Source: Bugulina stolonifera (Eukaryota > Bryozoa > Gymnolaemata > Cheilostomatida > Bugulidae). Taken from it: 64,000 nt of DNA. The position numbers and the translations under genes were made by a program. The notes under the pieces are model-generated. The model did no database searches, had not been told where the DNA came from, and saw only the letters and a program-made list of their open reading frames with translations. This document shows positions 61,801-64,000 of this stretch, in pieces. The DNA lies in the NCBI GenBank assembly GCA_935421135.1, contig OW285189.1, forward strand, positions 21,144,298 through 21,208,297, given 5' to 3'. The stretch's first letter is position 1. Each line of letters starts with the position of its first letter.

Positions 61801-63872
61801 ATAAACCAATTTAAAATTTGATGTGGCTAATCTTTATATTAATGACTGATAGAATACATACATATTATTTTGTTGTTTTAGTCCCTCTCACTCTAGGGAT
61901 AGTGAATTCATATCAGACTCCTCCTGCTACATGTATACCTAAAGTCGGCACCCAATCAGTCAGTCACTATCACTCCATCCAAGAAGTGAGAGGTTCAGCA
62001 GACACTTTGCTGGAAATAATATAATTATAATTATAATAATCATCAATGAAAGACTATAATTCATGAAATCATCGTAGAATAGCGATATTAATGCCATGTT
62101 TGAATGAATTGTGTTATGAAGGCCTAGATTGTGCATACAAAAATAAATTTAAAAAATCGAAAATGAAATAAATTTAAATTAAATACAGCAAATAATTGAA
62201 AACTGTTTTGCAGGTCAATTTTTCTGATGTAATATTTTGTCTATAGCTATTCTATGTAACCTACATGTAGTTACTAAGTGAAATCTGGTGTGAGTCTATT
62301 GACTTTTCGTAATGGTCAAGTAAGTTACAACTTACGCTAGACTTAAGACTCAGAGTCAGACTGAGACCAACACTCACTCACGAGGTAAGGGATTTTAGAG
62401 GCATCGAAAGGAGATTTGTCTCAAAGCTTCAGCACTAAGCAGCTAGTAGACATGTATGTTGCTACAGATCAAAGGGGTAAGTTGTGTTGGAGAATCTACA
62501 TGGACAAATTAAAATAAAAAAAGAAACTTCATAAAAGCGAAGATGAACTCACCTCCGATGATTCCACAATGTACATGCATGTTGGCCCGTTGTAAATGGA
62601 GACTCTTAATCAACCAATCAGATTAGGGAAGCTGCGGGAACGATCCTCTCAGGCCAATTAAAAATAGGGCGATAATATTGTTAAATAAGGGGGTCGCAAC
62701 TGCTGGTGATGGGTTTTTCCGACCCTCATCGCTAACACGCAAATTGATTTTTTGCGACCCCCTTCGGAAAATAATTAATTTCTTTTCTTTTTTGCGACCC
62801 CATCGACCCACCGTCGCGAAGACACCTATTATAGACACTGCTGTATACCCTAAAAGCAGATACTGCTCCGAATTTAGTGAGAGATAGAGTCAGAATAGAA
62901 TAATTTCCATGCTATCAAATTCTGCTTTCAAAATGATTTAAATAATTATTGGTTTAAACAGACCATCCATACAGCTATCTAGCTAAACAGGTATATATGA
63001 TACATAGTTGAATATTTTACAAAGGTAACATAAGGTAACATATTTGGCAAGTAGCCTACTGCCTAGAGTAGGAGCTTAATCAAAGGATTTTTTAACAAGC
63101 TGTGGTAATTACTTTACCTCACTGGTGGGCTTACTGCACTATTTAGGATTCAGGGGCAGTTTTGTACTGTATGTAAATGGAGTTTAAATCTGAGTAAGCA
63201 TGCAGCTTAGATGAGCTTGTTTCTAATGCTGAAATATGCTTAAACCTTAATTTCTTGATAGGCCAAACTCCTAAAAATGTCTATGTAAAATGCTCAAGGA
63301 TTAGCAAACTCCCGAAATTTTCTTCTACTAAAAATTTCTGCTTTTAAAGTAATATACTAATCTTGTGAAGAATCAATAAATTCTTTATTTACTGAAAGTG
63401 AAAAAACAGATCTGTAAATACATCATGCACACTATGGATGTCTTGTGTCACATAATGAAAAATTATAAGAGTAGTCAATAACGCTTGAATGTACAGTATC
63501 TATCTGGCAGTTGAATTTAAAATCATTTTTATTTATGAAATGAATAAAATTAATTTTAGGTGTGCTTGTGTTGCAATTATACAATTATTTCAGATCGCGA
63601 GGGGTATGGAACACTCATAATCGTGGTTACTGATGATACATTGCACGCACTGCAACAGGACCCATCTCTGGCATTCGGTCGTCTTATCTCAAACTGTATT
63701 GAAAGATTTTATGTTGATGAATATGATCTACTGGCATCGGACCACAACACCAGGGTTTCTCTACTTGGTGCAGAGAATGTGTGTAAATGGACCAAGGTTG
63801 ATGTAAATGATCTCAGCGCCAGGAAGATTTCTCAAGCAACTCTCACAAATGATGATTCAACTTCTATAACAA
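58854..63872 (+). CDS. Unrecognised gene, N-terminal 144 residues (runs off the window)
   Basis: Three exons join in phase: 58854-58881 (MAHVEDIQD plus one base, donor gtaagt), 59693-59818 (two bases, 41 codons, one base; donor gtaagt) and 63594-63872 (two bases, 92 codons, one base; donor gtatgt). The protein is soluble and mixed alpha/beta in look: DVANKFSELISRIFSNPI, then YGTLIIVVTDDTLHALQQ, RLISNCIERFYVDEYDLL and KWTKVDVNDLSARKIS. I do not recognise the family. There is no signal peptide or membrane segment. The first intron contains the 129-bp satellite and the second the 2.8-kb inverted-repeat element, so the gene tolerates repeat-rich introns. Exon 3 was found first as an open frame with a clean acceptor (atttcag). 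The two upstream exons are supported by phase and splice consensus only. Confidence 0.62.
58966..59556. repeat. TA-rich satellite with 129-bp higher-order unit
   Basis: About 590 bases built from TATACTATGTAC, TATATACTATG and TATATACGTATA words. The landmark TGTATACAT recurs at 59203 and 59332 (129 bases apart) and at 59060 (143 bases, i.e. one extra 14-base subunit), so at least three copies of a longer unit exist. It is rich in short palindromes and alternating purine-pyrimidine steps. All three forward frames stay open for 168-230 codons because the words lack stops; these are not genes. It lies in intron 1 of gene 5. Confidence 0.95.
60021..62828. mobile_element. 2.8-kb inverted-repeat element, same family as the 53.1-kb MITE
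   Basis: The left end starts TAGGTGTCTTCGCGACGGTG and the right end is the complement of the same sequence. The match extends about 48 bases with one mismatch near base 34. Shared words further in (CAGTTGCGACCCCC) suggest longer, eroded inverted repeats. TA flanks both edges. No transposase frame is seen inside, so it is non-autonomous, or two MITE copies in opposite orientation. It sits wholly within intron 2 of gene 5. Confidence 0.68.
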
Positions 63873-64000
63873 GTATGTTGTTGACACTGTTTACTGTACA
63901 TTTACTTTACTAGAATTTGCTCCAACTATAAAATGATACATGAAAAGTGTAGACAAAATTGTAATATTAGTATAACATTCATAATATGCAGTCGGTTAAG

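Noticed and set aside
61882..61985. Plus-strand exon-like segment (acceptor gttttag, donor gtgaga)
   Set aside because: Its phases (2 in, 0 out) do not fit between the gene-5 exons and it lies inside the 2.8-kb repeat element; mentioned as a possible captured fragment only.
62623..62887. Overlapping open frames on both strands (69 and 71 codons)
   Set aside because: Both fall on the right arm of the inverted-repeat element and have no similarity to a transposase or other family.

Overview
This window is AT-rich nuclear DNA from an animal. By eye, about two thirds of the bases are A or T. Genes are split by many GT-AG introns, and vertebrate-type interspersed repeats are absent. A TIF1-family gene (RING, two B-boxes, coiled coil, PHD, bromodomain) points to Metazoa. 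The divergence of its RING, the presence of an Ldh_2-family dehydrogenase that vertebrates lack, and the many TACATGTA-type words suggest a marine invertebrate, perhaps a sponge. That last placement is inference only.

Layout, left to right. (1) 0.5-2.6 kb, minus strand: the 5' part of an unrecognised gene whose exon abuts a 20-bp minisatellite. (2) 4.7-7.2 kb, plus strand: a small unrecognised gene of about 212 residues with a basic N-terminus. (3) 8.3-18.2 kb, minus strand: a complete 13-exon TIF1/TRIM24-33-28-like gene of 937 residues, tail-to-tail with gene 2. (4) 21.6-30.0 kb, minus strand: a three-exon gene for a secreted protein with one EGF domain and a strongly polybasic tail. Its EGF domain is split by a phase-2 intron between the fourth and fifth cysteines, the arrangement typical of ErbB ligands. 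This is the most exciting locus in the window. (5) 30.0-39.4 kb: no gene seen, but at least two MITE-like elements. (6) 39.4-54.5 kb, minus strand: a malate/L-lactate dehydrogenase-like (Ldh_2) gene with eight recognised exons, one GC-AG intron and a last exon not securely found. (7) 54.5-58.8 kb: intergenic, AT-rich, with a hairpin. (8) 58.85 kb to the right edge, plus strand: the start of an unrecognised gene whose first intron holds a 129-bp higher-order satellite and whose second holds a 2.8-kb inverted-repeat element.

Exons were joined by hand. The criteria were GT/AG borders, an open frame, matching intron phases and, for TIF1 and Ldh_2, recalled family sequence. Most long ORFs seen in isolation here are either single exons of these genes or artefacts of satellites. 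The genes show no obvious shared pathway. They comprise a chromatin reader and corepressor, a putative extracellular ligand, a metabolic dehydrogenase and three unknowns.
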